Notes: a model not told the origin generated them from the letters alone. A stretch of 64,000 bases of DNA from Simmondsia chinensis (GCA_018398585.1 JAGTTD010000013.1:12871237-12935236); one strand, 5' to 3'; positions 9,561 through 22,100 are shown, numbered from the stretch's first letter. Made by a program: numbers and translations.

Positions 9561-11081
9561 AATGTGCAAGAATTATGAGCTTCGGGATTTGAGCCCTTGC
9601 CCTTTAATTTATTTCAAGGTAGGGATATGGAAACCCTAAAAAGGTGCCGCATGGGGTGTGGGGTTTGTTTTCAGATCAATAATAATTAAAGATATCAAAA
9701 GAGATTTTCATTAAAATAATGCATTTAATTTCTATAGTTAATGTATATAAAGGAACATTATAATTATAAAAATAACCTTTTTAGCATGAGTAAGAAGCTG
9801 GCAAATATTTTTCTAAATAGGGACGTACAAGTTGGAGAAAAAAGGTTGATAAGCTTCGATCGAGGGACCTAATCGAAAGAAGATATGGATTTGAACCATC
9901 AAGTCAACCTAACAAACTCAATAATAAAAGTAATTATATGGTATAATTTTTTTTATTTTTAATATTAGATAAGTTCTTTTAGATGAAAAGAAAATACAAT
10001 AATGCCTTGCTAACAGGCCGGCGGACCACATTTGAGGGAGGGGAGAGATATATAATTGAATATCTAAACTATCTACTTTACAAGTCATTTTTGGAAAAAA
10101 AGTTAAAAGTGGTTTATATACAGAGAGGCACAAAAAATTATATGGGCATAATGACATGACAATGAAAAAAGCCCAACAAATACTAGATACCTAGGCATTA
10201 GGAACTATAGCCAATATACAAATTAATGCATTTATATTGTTGCTTACTTTGTTGCAATTAAAGGATGCTGATATTCTTTTTGCTTTTGGCATTGATGCAG
10301 ATGAGATGAATGGAGTTTTTATTATGGGAGATCCTCATCTTCTTGTGTCCATATCGCCTTGTCCCTCACTCTCTAATATCACCTTGAATTCAATTAGGCA
10401 AGTTCTTTTTGCTCTACCTTCAGTACTGTTGTGCTGTCTTCTCATGCATTTGCTTGTACAATCAAGCTTATGGCTCTTTCAAAGTGGATATACGACGTGT
10501 TTAATTGGTCAAATTATGAAAACATTGTTTTTTCCCCCATTTTAGAATCACTTATGTTTTTAATAGAGTATTCTTAGTGAAAATTTGTTGTGTTTGCTTA
10601 TACTTCTACTTAAAGGAAAAGTACTAATTTGCTATTTTGGTTAAAAATAGAAAGCAGATTTAGCTTTGTTTTTCGATAACATAGAAATGTTCTTTAGAAT
10701 GAGAGTCAAGTTCAAGATCTTACTAAGAAAAGCCGCAGCTGCACGTTCAATTCGATAGTTTTTATAAAACAAGCAAAAAGAGCCACCTCTTATTCTAAAG
10801 AACCTCTTGATATTTTTTCCAAAACAAGCTTTTATTTAAAAACAATTTCTTAATACCTCGCTTTGTCATCTAGGCATCAATTGGAGAGACTTTGTAGTAC
10901 AACTAGAGGAGAAAATTTTACTGAAAAGCAGGTAGGGTATGAACTCATGAAAATTAAGCTTCATATTCTTGGAACATGCCACCCTAGTAGGTTCTCATCT
11001 TTTGAGAAGTTATAGTGGTGGTGTGGTGTGAGATACTTAATTTTAACCAATTCATAATTTATGTCCGACTATAGGTCAATG
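9561..11081. other. intergenic, no gene recognised
   Basis: AT-rich DNA. A 102-codon frame at 10237-10545 on the + strand is hydrophobic and matches no family I know. It may be a chance frame or an old pseudogene fragment. I see no element boundary here. Confidence 0.4.
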
Positions 11082-11165
11082 CTTTTTTTTTTTTTTTTCG
11101 ATAATTAGGGAGAGAACTCTCAGTACAAGCTGACGCATCCACCGCAATGGAGCCCTTGACTTTCA
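11082..11165 (-). repeat. short poly(A)-tailed retroposon end (poly-T on + strand)
   Basis: A T run is followed by CGATAATTAGGGAGAGAACT and GCATCCACCGCAATGGAGCC. A related end follows the T run at about 780-855 (GCGAACCCACCGAAGCGGAG). Two similar 3' ends next to A-tracts on the minus strand suggest one SINE- or LINE-derived family. No convincing target duplication was found. Confidence 0.4.
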
Positions 11166-11334
11166 CTTAAATAAAAAAAAAATTACATATACTTTTCACG
11201 TATAAGTTGGATCACAAATATTTGTTAAAAGGGATCATAAAAGAGTAATATAATTACTTTTTCATAAGCCCATAAATATTATGTTTGAGTATAATAAGAT
11301 GTATAAAATTGAATGTACTTAAAAGTTTGTTTGA

Positions 11335-11575
11335 CTAAACGTTTTTAAAAATGCTTTATTAAAAAGTTTTTTTTTCTGATATTTGAGGGTATTGTTCGAC
11401 CTTAAAAAAATTGCTTTTAAGTAAAAATAAAAACTATTTTTTGACTTTAAGTAGAAGTAGAAAAATAGTGTTTTTCCTTTAAAATAGAAATAGAAACAAG
11501 AGCAAAAACTTCAAAATTTACAGACAAAATACATTTATTAAAAGTACTTTTATAAAAATACTTCGGCAAAAAGTA
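11335..11575. repeat. possible MITE with degenerate inverted ends
   Basis: Left TTGACTAAACGTTTTTAAAA and right (minus strand) TTGCCGAAGTATTTTTATAA are roughly matching inverted ends enclosing AT-rich, Tourist/hAT-MITE-like DNA containing AAAAGTACTTTT-type motifs. The boundaries are uncertain. Confidence 0.4.
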
Positions 11576-12262
11576 TTTCAAAAATTTTTTCTTCATGACT
11601 TGCAATACAGGCTGTTAGTATTTCTATCAAATGCGTTTGCTTCCAATGAAGTGGAGTTATGAACTTTTGAAAAATGGGTGAAAAAGCTTTGTACTTTTCC
11701 GATCGCAGAAAGGTACAGCTAATTGAGAATATATCTTTTTTATATAATGTGATCTTATCAGACAAGCCTAAACTTTTCCAAGCAATGATTGTCATGATTC
11801 CATTCAGATTAAAATTGTAGGAAATTTCGCACAAAATCAATGGTTGATTCTATCCTCTTAGTTCTACGGCAAATATTTAGTCAATTCTTGATTGCCTTTA
11901 CTTCAGTTCTTTTCAAGTTTTCCGGCTTGAAACTAGGGGTGAGTGCATCACACTTTGCATCAGCACTACGTAGAAATTCTTAAAGATCTAAATATTAGGG
12001 CTAAAGGTTGTAAACATACCATTATTGGAAGTCGTAGAATAGTCAAGAAAACTCGTTCGATGATAAACACAAACAAGACTGTGTCTCTCAATTGCGTTTA
12101 GAACTTGGTCTTCTTCCCGATCTTCAATTCTTTTTGATGATTACAAAATGGGGCAAGGCATCCTCTTAACTATCTTTTATAGTTAGGGTTTTAGGAGCAA
12201 ACAGGAGACTAAGCTTAGGATTAGTAAAATAAATGGGCTCCCCACTAAAACTTGTCTTTAAT
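11576..12262. other. intergenic, no gene recognised
   Basis: AT-rich sequence with only short spurious frames (for example 11550-11840 on the minus strand). I see nothing that supports a gene. Confidence 0.4.
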
Positions 12263-12560
12263 CACTACAACATAAATGGACATAGGCAACGAAAAATTTG
12301 CAACGGTAGTAAAACGTGTTGCCTAAACTAGTCAAAGGCAACACTTTCTATGATGTTGCCTTCATCCTTATATTTGATGTATAAATCTCATGGCAACGGT
12401 TCCAAAACTGTTGCCTTTGATGTTGAAGGCAACGGAAGTGAAAAACCATTGCATTTGCTCGACTAAAGGTAACGGTTAGTTGAGTGTTGCAGTAATAGGC
12501 AACACTTTCTAACTCGTTGCTTTCGTTGTTAGCTATATAGCATCAACTTTTAAATGTTTC
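12263..12560 (+). mobile_element. CACTA (En/Spm) transposon terminus
   Basis: CACTACAACATAAATGG at 12263 matches the CACTA terminal inverted repeat. It is followed by about nine copies of a GGCAAC(G) motif in both orientations within 250 bp, the subterminal repeat pattern that transposase binds in CACTA elements. No matching opposite end (...TTGTAGTG) was seen nearby. It is either a truncated element or the 5' end of the CACTA element whose genes lie at 18.5-24.8 kb, displaced by later insertions. Confidence 0.65.
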
Positions 12561-13706
12561 CTTTTTACCACGAGTCAATTTTTCATTGTGCCAAGTAATT
12601 AATTAATTTCAGATCATATGACAATGAGTTCATTATATATTTTTTATCGATTAAATTGATTAATTAACTTATTGGTAAAATTGGATAGGTATCCAAGTGA
12701 TAAAAATTTCATTGGATCCTATTTGATGTATGGAATTTGAATGTGGATTTGGGCCAAGGGTGAGGTTGAATTGAGGGCATAACTCCATTTTTTTTGTCGG
12801 CTTCATTAATTATAATTATAATTATAATTTGGCTGTCTAATTCCATTTAATTGGGTTTTAATTAAAAAGCATATAGTCCAAGTTCTTAATTACGAATTGT
12901 AATTCTTTATTAACTCTACTGATATAAAGCCCTGAATGTTGCAACTCAGTTATAAATATAGAAACCCAAGATGACTTGAAATAGGAACGCTTGACCCAAT
13001 CTTTACTCAAAACTCAAAATGATTGTATTTGAGTATTTGAACCCAAAATGATCTGACATGACCTCAGCCAGACCCGGTCTAACTCAAAATTGAAAGTACC
13101 CAAATTGATAAATGCAAAATTGTAGATGATTTAAATATAAACTGACACTAACTGATTCAAGTCTGACTTAATCGAGACCCAATGAAATTACTCCAAAACC
13201 AGATATAATACAACCGAAATGACCTTATACCTTGATATGGTTGTAACTGAGATGACTTGACATGATTCAGTCCAATCTAATTGACTTGACCAAATAGGAA
13301 CTATCCAACCTTATTAACCTGAAACCAAGATGATTAGAGTCGTAAATCACCCTACCCAAATTCAAACCCAACCATAACCAAAATCTTAGAATGAACCCAT
13401 CTAATTAACCCAAAAGTGGATATGACTTCAGCACTATATGCTTTAACCAACTAATACCCATATCGAATTGACTCGAAACTGGACATGACTAGAATACTAC
13501 ATGATCCAATTTGACCAAAGCCCTGGAATATAGAATGATCAAACTCAATTAATTAAAAGCTTGAATCAATTAATTGTATAATTACGTTTCAACTTGCAGT
13601 TCTACAGTATGATCTTAACTTCATATGCTAAAAAATCCTCTAAATTTCTCTAACAAGTGATAATGTTTAAATATCAAATTCTTATGATATTATTTATCTA
13701 AGAATT
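12561..13706. other. intergenic with decayed short repeats
   Basis: From about 12960 to 13560 the sequence is built of diverged, loosely periodic motifs such as AACCCAAAATGA and ACTTGACATGA, apparently an old minisatellite. No gene is seen. Confidence 0.4.
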
Positions 13707-13953
13707 ATGAGACAAAACTTTTTTTTTTTTTGATAGTTGGTACTTTCATTCAACAGAGAATGCATACAAAATGGTTTACATCATCAAAATGCAAAAGCAT
13801 ATTCTAACATATTCAAAAACATGAACCAAACAAAATCCTGTAGAATATATAGCCCCTATGTTATAGTTCCGGCATTCCCAGGGCATCTGATGAGGCTTGA
13901 TCATTGCATCCGAGCTACTAAGGGTGAAGGTTTTGATCATGAGACAAAACTTT
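13707..13953 (-). mobile_element. 5'-truncated retroposon with 15-bp target duplication
   Basis: ATGAGACAAAACTTT occurs at 13707-13721 and again at 13939-13953, a perfect 15-bp duplication. The insert between them (13722-13938) starts on the + strand with a T run, which is a 3' poly(A) tail on the minus strand preceded by ACCAACTATC. That tail pattern resembles plant L1 ends. The insert is only about 217 bp, so it is a severely truncated LINE or SINE-like copy without coding capacity. Confidence 0.8.
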
Positions 13954-13965
13954 AAATTGTAATTA

Positions 13966-14480
13966 TAATTTACGGGTTACTTATATTTTAGTACCCTGAT
14001 CTTTTTCGAAATTATAAAAAGGATCCTGATATTTTTGAATTAGTATAAGGGCCCCTAAATTTTTGTCATATTAATAAAATTGCCCCTAATCTTTTGTATT
14101 ATTACTAAAAGTCCACTCTTCGGCATAATAACGCCTTTTTTGTCTACGAAATTGAAGTGCCAACTAGCCATTTTTTATCTACTCTCCAATGTAATAAAGC
14201 AGATAGTTTCTACATAAGACAATATATAATCGAATTTTCTGCTTATAGGGTGAGCATAAGAGTATTAAAGGGTACTTTTATCATTTTACTATAGTATTAA
14301 TTAAAAAAAATTAGTTGTTAAATCAACTCTATCTATGGAAAATGATGTCTTCGGGCAGGAGAGTGACTTTTTTTTATTAATACGATAAAAACTTAGGAAT
14401 TTTTTAATAATTCAAAAATGTTGAAGTCCTTATTATTTCCAAAAGCTTTAGGATACTAAATTGTAAATAATTCATAATTT
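13966..14480. repeat. fold-back element
   Basis: The left arm has TTTACGGGTTACTTATATTT and AGTACCCTGATC. The right arm on the minus strand has ATGAATTATTTACAATTT and AGTATCCTAAAG. Both arms then carry matching blocks (AATAAGGA/AAAAGGAT, AAAAATT). The element is non-coding and related in style to the one at 293-757. Confidence 0.5.
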
Positions 14481-14989
14481 ATGTACTAATAATTTTAGTT
14501 TTCTTGCCCAAAAAGAAAAAGTACAAGCAGTAATGAAAATGGAGGGAATACTTCCCGCGCATGCTTCATCAGCCAAAAGAACGCAGTGCCTTCCTGTTCT
14601 CCCTATACATCTTCTCTTTTGATTTGGGTTCTCTCCACCGGTTTGGGAACCCTGCTGCTCACCACGTCACCTCCTCCTCTCCCTCCAGTTTAGGTATGCT
14701 GTGTTTCATCTTCTTTTTCTATTTCGCAATTGCATCTCGCGTTTCGGCCTTGCGGGGGTGGCCGGCGTTAATGGTGGCTGCGTCCCTTGGTCTTGTTTGC
14801 AATTACATGTTAATTTAGATTACTTTGGAGGTTTCCTTTTATAAATTTATGACTTTTAATCATTTTTATTCTAATTTGAAGGGTCCTAACATTATACTTG
14901 AGTCCATGTGTCTTTATATAAAGAGTTTTGGGGGCTTTGTTGACATAGTTCTAGAGGTTAGAGGGCTTTACGTTATTAGTTCATGTTTG
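14481..14989 (+). other. unassigned GC-richer stretch, possible gene leader
   Basis: From 14540 to 14800 the base composition rises and pyrimidine-rich tracts precede AGGTATGCTG, a possible splice donor. An 85-codon frame at 14561-14818 is unrecognised and may be chance. It could be the first exon of a gene disrupted by the LTR element that starts at 14990. The evidence is weak. Confidence 0.25.
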
Positions 14990-17050
14990 TGTTATGATTC
15001 AATCTAATCTTGAATCAAAACCTAGGGTTTAAAGAAGATAAAAGAGGAATTTGGGAGTTAGATGAGAAGAGAAGTGAATTTGAGATGAGAAATAGAGAGA
15101 ATAAGATGAGAGGTAGAGGGAAAATTAGAGATGAGAGAGAGAAATTGTGCCAAATCTAGTGTGATCTAGGTTCATAAGCTAGGGATAGATTGATAGAAGA
15201 AAGTTAAGATAAGAAGAGAAGTGAAAGATATGAGAAATAGAAGAATGTCTAGAAAGCATCTAGATCAAAGAGGAAGAATAGACTTCAATATCATTCATCA
15301 ATATTGTGAGCTTGCAAGTGAGACTACTCTTATTTATACTAGCTTAGGACAAGGACAAATAGTAATTGTCCTTCCCTCCAAAACACCACATTCAAATGCA
15401 TTCCTAATTCCCTTTACTAAACGCATTACAAAGATACTAAATTGATCTATTACAATTATAGCTTTATTAGGACTAACACATATATCCTAGAATCATAACA
15501 ATACTCCCCCCCTTAAGAGATTCTTGTCCTCAATAATCTTAGGAGAGAGGATTGAGACTTGAAGAATTCTTTATTATGCTAAAAACTCTGAAATGGCAGC
15601 TGGAAATGAGATGGATTCTGAGTCTGCAATAAGAATTAGCAGTGCTGCTAGTGTTGATGTAAGTAAGCAACCAAATGCAGTAGCCAAGGTTCTGATTCAG
15701 GTGCACTGCTGACAATCCCGCAATGAACTCCTAGATTCATCCGCACCCCAAGGTTTCCAAGTCTAGGACCTTATCCATGTCTGAATTGCAGTGCACAAAG
15801 CCATCCCCTTGATCCTTCTCAACTTCATTGCCCATTAGCGCCATTAGGTGTTGAGGGTTGCACTTGTGACCAAAGTAATACCTTTGGTTACACTTTAAGC
15901 ATAGCTTTTGAGTCTTTTTCTCCCCCAAACTCAAGGCTTTACTACCTTGGCCTTCTACAAGGTTGGGAAGCATTATGGATTCATACAATCTTGCCTTCGA
16001 GTAAGCACTAGAGAGTGTTGGCGGGTTAAGTGCCTTGACAAGATTCTTGATCTTAGGATTGAGGCCACTAATGAAGCTAGAAACATAATAGGCCTCATTT
16101 GCCCCTGGATAAATGGACATCATCCTCGCCTTCAAGTTTTCAAACCGAGTCATGTACTCCTTGACATTACTCTCTTGAGCTAACTTGTTGAAGTTGCCCA
16201 CTACGTCACCCGGATCTTCATCCCTATACCTTTCACAAAATTCATCCACGAAATCTTGGCATGTTATAGTGGGATTGCTAAGGATTAAACCATGGTACCA
16301 AACTTTTTGATCTCCTTGTAAATAAATCGTGGCCAACCAAATGCTGCTCAAGTTTATGCTCAAATTGCTCTTGTCTAGTTAGGAATCTTTGTTCAAATGC
16401 CATAAACATCTCCTGAAGTTGCTGCTGCCATAGAATTGTTTGTCCAGAAGCATTACTTGCATCAATACTGGTAGTAACAGCAGCTCCCGAGGTAGTTCCA
16501 ACAGCTACTTCAGCATAAGTTTCAGCTTAGGACCTAGTAGTGACACCTCCTGCCATGCCTGCTGATTGCTTCCTTCTGGCCAGATCGTAGGACTATGCAA
16601 TTACTAACAACTTAGTTCAATTCATGCTTGAGAGTAATGGCTAATCAAGTTCACCTTTGGCAAAATCTTAGAATAATACTTCCAACACAGTACTGTCTAA
16701 TTCAGGTGAGATCAACACTGAGCTCTAAGCTATTCTTGTTAACTTCAATCTGAGAAGCATTCCCAGCATCAGTACTGGTATTAATGCCGCTATTCTTGTT
16801 AACTTCAATCTGAACTCTAAGCTTAATTGATGCATACTATGTTACCTCATCAAATAATCGAGCACCTCTCAGATTCAACTCAGATCAACTTAAAAACTAG
16901 ATGTCCTTGAGATGTTCTTGATCAACTTCAATCTAATCAAGCAACTTAATGGTAGCAAAACACCAAACAGCAGCAGATCTTGCAAATTTTCAGTGGAACA
17001 TCAATAAAACAGTACCTGAACTACCAGATTTGAGCTGAATTTTGATCTGG
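14990..17050 (-). mobile_element. Ty3/Gypsy element, internally deleted (3' LTR plus gag)
   Basis: An LTR at 14990-15500 (511 bp) has inverted ends TGTTATGATTC/GAATCATAACA. Next to it, on the minus strand, is GAGGACAAGAATCTCTTAAG plus a G8 tract, the end-of-pol 'EDKNLLKGG' signature and polypurine tract of chromovirus-type Gypsy elements. Almost all of pol is missing, and gag follows directly (16556-15737). The upper LTR was not found, so the element is truncated near 17 kb. The purine-rich block GAGATGAGAAATAGAGAG in the LTR is shared with the LTRs at 25228, 31157, 47277 and 51861. Confidence 0.75.
15737..16556 (-). pseudogene. Gypsy gag remnant
   Basis: The frame from ATG 16556 begins MAGGVTTRS and has a stop (TAG) after nine codons. 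It continues through a Gln-rich segment (WQQQLQEMFMAFEQRF) to a frame change near 16360. The next 208 codons hold the retrotransposon gag core (VWYHGLILSNP, FVDEFCERYRDEDPGD, VKEYMTRFENLKARM, FISGLNPKIKNLV) and a degenerate zinc knuckle, CLKCNQRYYFGHKC. Gag packages element RNA in cytoplasmic particles. The stop and frameshift make it non-functional. Confidence 0.8.
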
Positions 17051-17157
17051 TTGATCTTGTAGTTGTTCTCGCACTTCGATCGGCTGTGAATGGAGTGTTT
17101 TGAAGTTGGTTCCAAATGTGTGTTCTAAGTGTTTGATATGTTTTGAAGCGTGTTGGG

Positions 17158-17279
17158 ATGTGTGTCGACACACATTCTTACAGAACAGGGATGCAGAGGT
17201 GTGTGTCGACACACAGGGCCCGTGTGTCGACACACAGATCAATAGAACCGTGTCTGCAGAATTGTGTGTCGACACACAA
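17158..17279. repeat. array of four palindromes centred on GTGTGTCGACACAC
   Basis: Perfect palindromes of 18, 16, 14 and 18 bp occur at 17158-17175, 17200-17215, 17222-17235 and 17262-17279. Their GTCGAC centres start at 17164, 17205, 17226 and 17268, giving spacings of 41, 21 and 42 bp, close to multiples of 21 bp or two helical turns. Flanking sequence between copies is not obviously repeated. The array lies just beyond the deleted Gypsy element. Its function is unknown. Confidence 0.85.
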
Positions 17280-18513
17280 GGACAGTTTTTACCAGATTTC
17301 GCGCGTTAACTTTCCGGATTTTGCACCCCTTTTTTGGGGTACGTTTTGGGACGTCTTCTTTTACTTGATTTATTATATATACCCCACTAATTTGATTGTT
17401 GAATGATGATGAAAAAAGATCTTTGCTTGTGAAAAACGGTCGTTCTCTTACATCTCCCTATATCCCCTTTACATACTTTCACTCCATTTTATTTGGTTAT
17501 TATTGTATCACCGAGATGATTTCATACGCTAAAATAAGTCTTAAGGAAAGTGACATCACGCCTCGGAACCTGTGGATCGAAAAGTTACCCGTTTACTTGA
17601 TTTTGCTAGTGTTTACACCAACAAAACACATGTTTTATATTTGTTCATTTAAAAAAATAGCTATTAAAATAATTTTGTGAAGGGGAGGGCCCCAAGCTTT
17701 CTAGTTGTTTCGTTGAAGTTTGGTGTTAGATAATCCACATCTACAGATTGCTAGCAGAGATATTCCTACAAACCATAAGAGATAACTTTTAGTTTTTGTT
17801 TTTACTTTCAGAAAAAAAGTTCTTTTTATTTTTACTTAAAAACAAAAAAACTTGATCAAGTTAACAATACTTGATGTAACAGTATCCAATCTATACGTGT
17901 GCTCAATTCAATTCAAAAAAACTTGATCAAGTTAACAAAAAAATTGATCAAGTTAACAATAGTTGATGTCATGGGGAACAATTCAATTTGATCAAGAATT
18001 GGATTTCAATTTAAATTGATCAAATGATTTTCAATTAAACGGTAATAGAAATAGTTGCAACCTGCTAAATCCAATCTGACTACAACCGAAATCGATCAAG
18101 GCTGAATATACTTAACCCCTCTAATATCTATGATCATGACAATTTTTTATAATTGCATTTTGTAATTTTGAGGATACCTTGTCTTTAACTCTTTGTAAAT
18201 TTTTCTGTTTTAATTAGTTGATTTTTAATTAAATACGAGCAAACTGTTTGCGTGCTGTGGTTGTTCTACCTGTTATCATCGCAATGAAGTGAAGAGAATG
18301 TGAAGAATAGTCTTTTATACGCGAATGAATATGGATTTTGTTAGGAACATTAGAGCCCTTAAATTGGTTCCGAGGTTGGAACATTAGAGCCCTTAAATTG
18401 GTGGATGAGTTTGATTGACTATGTCTTAGTTAATAAAAGTATTTTAATTTATCATTTTATTGTAAACTTTTAGTTTGTTTAACCTGCTAATCGTATTTCT
18501 ATAGTAGAAAACT
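17280..18513. other. intergenic, no gene recognised
   Basis: There are short direct repeats. TTGATCAAGTTAACA occurs three times between 17850 and 17965, and a 24-bp segment beginning GGAACATTAGAGCCC is duplicated at about 18343 and 18377. The rest is AT-rich. It may include the untranslated 5' part of the CACTA element that follows. Confidence 0.4.
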
Positions 18514-18744
18514 ATGGCAAAAAAGAAATGCACTTCAATACAAACCGATAATTGCTCAAATTCCCAAGAGGTGGAAATTTCTACCCGAATGAATGAGTAT
18601 GAAAAACAAAGGATGACACAGATAGAACAAAATATGGAAAAAATAAAATCGGTAGGCCTTGTTGAAAAGGCTAATGCCTTGAAAAATGGATTAGAGAAGA
18701 AACGGAAAAAAAATAAGGCTAGAAAATCCCGAGGCAAATATTGA
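18514..18744 (+). CDS. short basic frame at the 5' side of the CACTA element
   Basis: A 76-codon frame rich in Lys, Glu and Arg contains MNEYEKQRMTQIEQNMEKI followed by a KKRKKNKARK cluster. The YEKQR...I..N segment resembles the N-terminal part of plant hypothetical proteins associated with CACTA second genes, but I cannot assign a domain. After a frame change, reading continues (DYTPNDDVEDENLNYASRVG) to about 18860, so this is probably one exon of a damaged gene. The function is unknown. Confidence 0.35.
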   Translation: MAKKKCTSIQTDNCSNSQEVEISTRMNEYEKQRMTQIEQNMEKIKSVGLVEKANALKNGLEKKRKKNKARKSRGKY

Positions 18745-19115
18745 TCAAGACAAGGACTATACACCTAATGATGATGTCGAAGACGAGAACTTAAATTACG
18801 CAAGTAGAGTTGGGAACAAGATTTCTAGAAGCAGGAGAACTGAGAATTCTCACTATGTGAAGGTAGTCACTCTTTATCTTTTCATGATTTTTATGTATAT
18901 GTAAGTACTAATGCATTGGCTTTTTTCATGTTCATTACTATCTTATATGAATTAGTTTAACTTTATATTTATTCCTTTTGGTTGTAATTCTGACCAAAAT
19001 TTGTGTTGCATTGTATGCACTGCCTTATAATATAAAGTTCTCAAGCTTATTGTATTTCACATTACTATACATACTAATATCATTTTTTTATGTAACTCTC
19101 AGATAGTTTTAAGCT

Positions 19116-22100
19116 ATGGAACAAATAGAGAAGAGTTGGATGGATGCACCAAGAAATAGTGATACTTGTATTAATGGAGTTGAAAAGTTTCTTGATTTTG
19201 CATTTTCTAAAGTACACGTTGATCATACCTCTGAGGAAGAAGATGAACTAGAAATCTTATGTCCTTGTGTAAAATGTTTGAATCATTATTTTCACTTTAG
19301 AGCTATGGTATTTGAACACTTGATAATTAAGGGGTTCAAGAAAGGTTATAAAGTTTGGGATTTTCATGGTGAAGGATTATCTTCTAGAATTGTTGGGTCT
19401 CAACAACACAGACGTGATATTATGCAAGATGATTGTGATTCTGTGAATGAGATGGTAAAAGAAATTTTTAGAGGGATGGTACAAGAAACCACTAGCTTCA
19501 AAGCAAGAGAAGCTAGAAAAGGTCCTGATGCAAGTACTAAAAAGTTCTTTAGATTGGTAGAAGATGCACAACAAAAGCTATATCCTGGCTGTGACAATTT
19601 TTCAGTGTGGTCTTTCATCATCCGACTTTATCATTTGAAGTGCAAACATGGGTGGAGTAATTCTTCATTTACTGAATTATTGGAGACAATAAATGAGGCT
19701 TTTCCTTTTGCATAATTTCACCCAACTTTTGACAAGGCTAGAAAAATGATTAAAGACCTAGGATTAGATTATAAAAGGATAGATGCATGCCCAAATGATT
19801 GCATGCTCTTTTGGAAAGAACATGAAAAAGATACTTCGTGCTGTATATGTGGTGCTTCTAGGTGGAATTTGGGTGATAATCAACAAGCTAATCATAGTAT
19901 TGCTTTCGGCTATAAGATTCCTGCCAAGGTTTTGAGATATTTTCCTTTGAAAGACCGACTCCAAAGATTGTTCATATCTTCCCAAATAGCAAGTTCCATG
20001 ACCTGGCATGATAGAGAGCGCCCTCAAGATGGAAAGTTGTGTCATCCTGCTGATGGACAAGCATGGAAAGATTTTGATTCTTTGCATCATGATTTTGCAG
20101 CTGATCCACGCAATGTGAGGCTAGGACTTATGAGTGATGGCTTTAATCCTTTTAGGATGATGAATGTTGCTTACAATATATGGCCAGTTGTGTTATCAAT
20201 TTACAACTTGCCACCGTGGTTGTGCAATAAAGCTGAGTTTTTTATGATGTCCATGCTTATACCCGGGCCTTATTCTCCTGGATATGACATTGATGTTTAC
20301 TTGCAACCCTTGATTGAAGAGTTGAATGACCTATTGAAGGTTGGCGTAGATACTTATGATGCTTCAATGGATGAGACTTTTACTATGCGTGCAGCTTTGT
20401 TATGGACAATTAATGATTTTTCTGCATATGCCATGTTGTCTGGGTGGAGCACAAAGGGAAAGATGGAATGCCCTTGTTGTAATTATGATACATGCTCTCG
20501 ATATTTGAAATACAGTAGAAAGACTTGTTATCCCGGGGCTCGGAGGTTTCTAAACAATACACATCCTTGGCGCCGTAACAAAGGTTCCTTTGATAGTAAT
20601 GTAGAGTTGAGGCCTGCACTTTCTAGTATGTCTGGAGTTGATGTTTTGGAAAATTTGGAGGGTTTTTTGAACAAGTTTTGGAAGAAGCAAAAGAAGAATA
20701 ACAATAGAGACAGCCCATGGAAGAAGAAGTTCATATTCTTTCAATTGCCATATTGGAAGCATAACAATTTGCGCCATAATCTTGATGTAATGCATATAGA
20801 AAATAATATATGTGATAATATATTAGAAACACTTCTTGATATTCCAGGGAAGACAAAAGATCACGTAAATGCTCGTTTTGATTTGCGAGACATGTTAGAT
20901 GATCAGAGACGCGTTGCTCTACCAAGAGCATGCTTTTTACTCTCAAGTGAAGAGAAAAGTTTGTTTTGTGATGTCATAAAAGTGCTAAGCTTCCAGATGG
21001 TTGTCCAGCGAACATCTCTAGATGTGTGAGCTCTGAAGAAAGGAAAATTTCTGGGTACAAGAGTCATGATGCTCACTTCTTACTTCATTATTTACTTCCA
21101 GTTGCAGTCCAGAGGTTCTTGCCAAAGCCTGTGGCTCTAACGATGATTAGATTGAGTGCCTTTTTTAAAGGGTTATGTAGCAAAGTCATTAGCACTCAAG
21201 AACTCGAGCATTTACAATCTAAAATTGTAGATGTATTGTGTATGATTGAGAAGACTTTTGTTCCAAGTTTCCTTGACATAATGGTGCATTTGCCCATTCA
21301 CTTGGTGAATGAAGTACAGCTTGGAGGCCCTGTGCAGTATCGATGGATGTTCTCTCGGGAGAGATACCTAGGAAAATTAAAGTCCTATGTCAAAAATAAA
21401 TATCGGCCGGAGGGTTCCATTGCAGAGGGGTATTTGGTAGAGGAATGCCTTATATTTTGTCCAAGATATCTTCGTCATGATGTGCAGGCAAAGAGCGATC
21501 AGCCTTCTAGAAATCAACATACTATTGATTGTGGTTCTTTGTCTGCTTCGTCATTTATTTTTCCTTCTCAAGGTTGTCCTATTGGTGGAAAGAAGCATAG
21601 TGGAGGAAAAAGATTTAATTTGGATGACCGCACTTGGACCCGAGCACATTGATATGTGTTAGTCAATTGCAATCAAATTGATGAATACGTTCAGTGAGTA
21701 ATCTACTGTTAGAATGTTTCTTAATTTACACTTGAAATTCGAAGCTAAATGTCTAATAACCTCTCATTTTTCTCAAACAATGAGCATCAAGATCTAAGCA
21801 ATAACCAAGATAAAAGAACTAGATTTGCAAGGGCATGAGATCACAGTGAAGGTTTGACTTATTGGACTCGACATCGTCTAGAGAATGAGAATGTATCTGC
21901 ACAAGTTAAAGCATTGTCAAGAGGCCCCAATTATAGTGCAAGAAGGTTCACTGGGTATCTGATCAATGGTTACAGATTCCATATAGCAGCATGCGATTCT
22001 AAATTGAAAACTCAATGTAGTGGAGTCACCTTGACTGCACTAACTCGAAGTTTTGCGAGTTCTAGAGATAAAAATCCTATAATGGGAAATGTTAGCTACT

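Noticed and set aside
10237..10545. 102-codon + strand frame downstream of the WRKY gene
   Set aside because: Hydrophobic, no motif recognised, no start context or splice structure. Not enough to call a gene.
14561..14818. 85-codon + strand frame in a GC-richer stretch
   Set aside because: It might be a leader or first exon, but no domain, splice acceptor or continuation could be shown.
17158..17279. CRISPR-like array
   Set aside because: Repeats are short palindromes with unequal spacers in plant nuclear DNA. Not a CRISPR array.
17142..17406. Frames crossing the palindrome array (for example CVDTQGPCVDTQ)
   Set aside because: The Cys-Val-Asp-Thr repeats are just the palindrome read in frame. 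Both strands are open, so coding is unlikely.
19377..20946. Minus-strand frames of 65-108 codons across the CACTA transposase
   Set aside because: Antisense shadows of the TNP2 coding frame, with no independent evidence.
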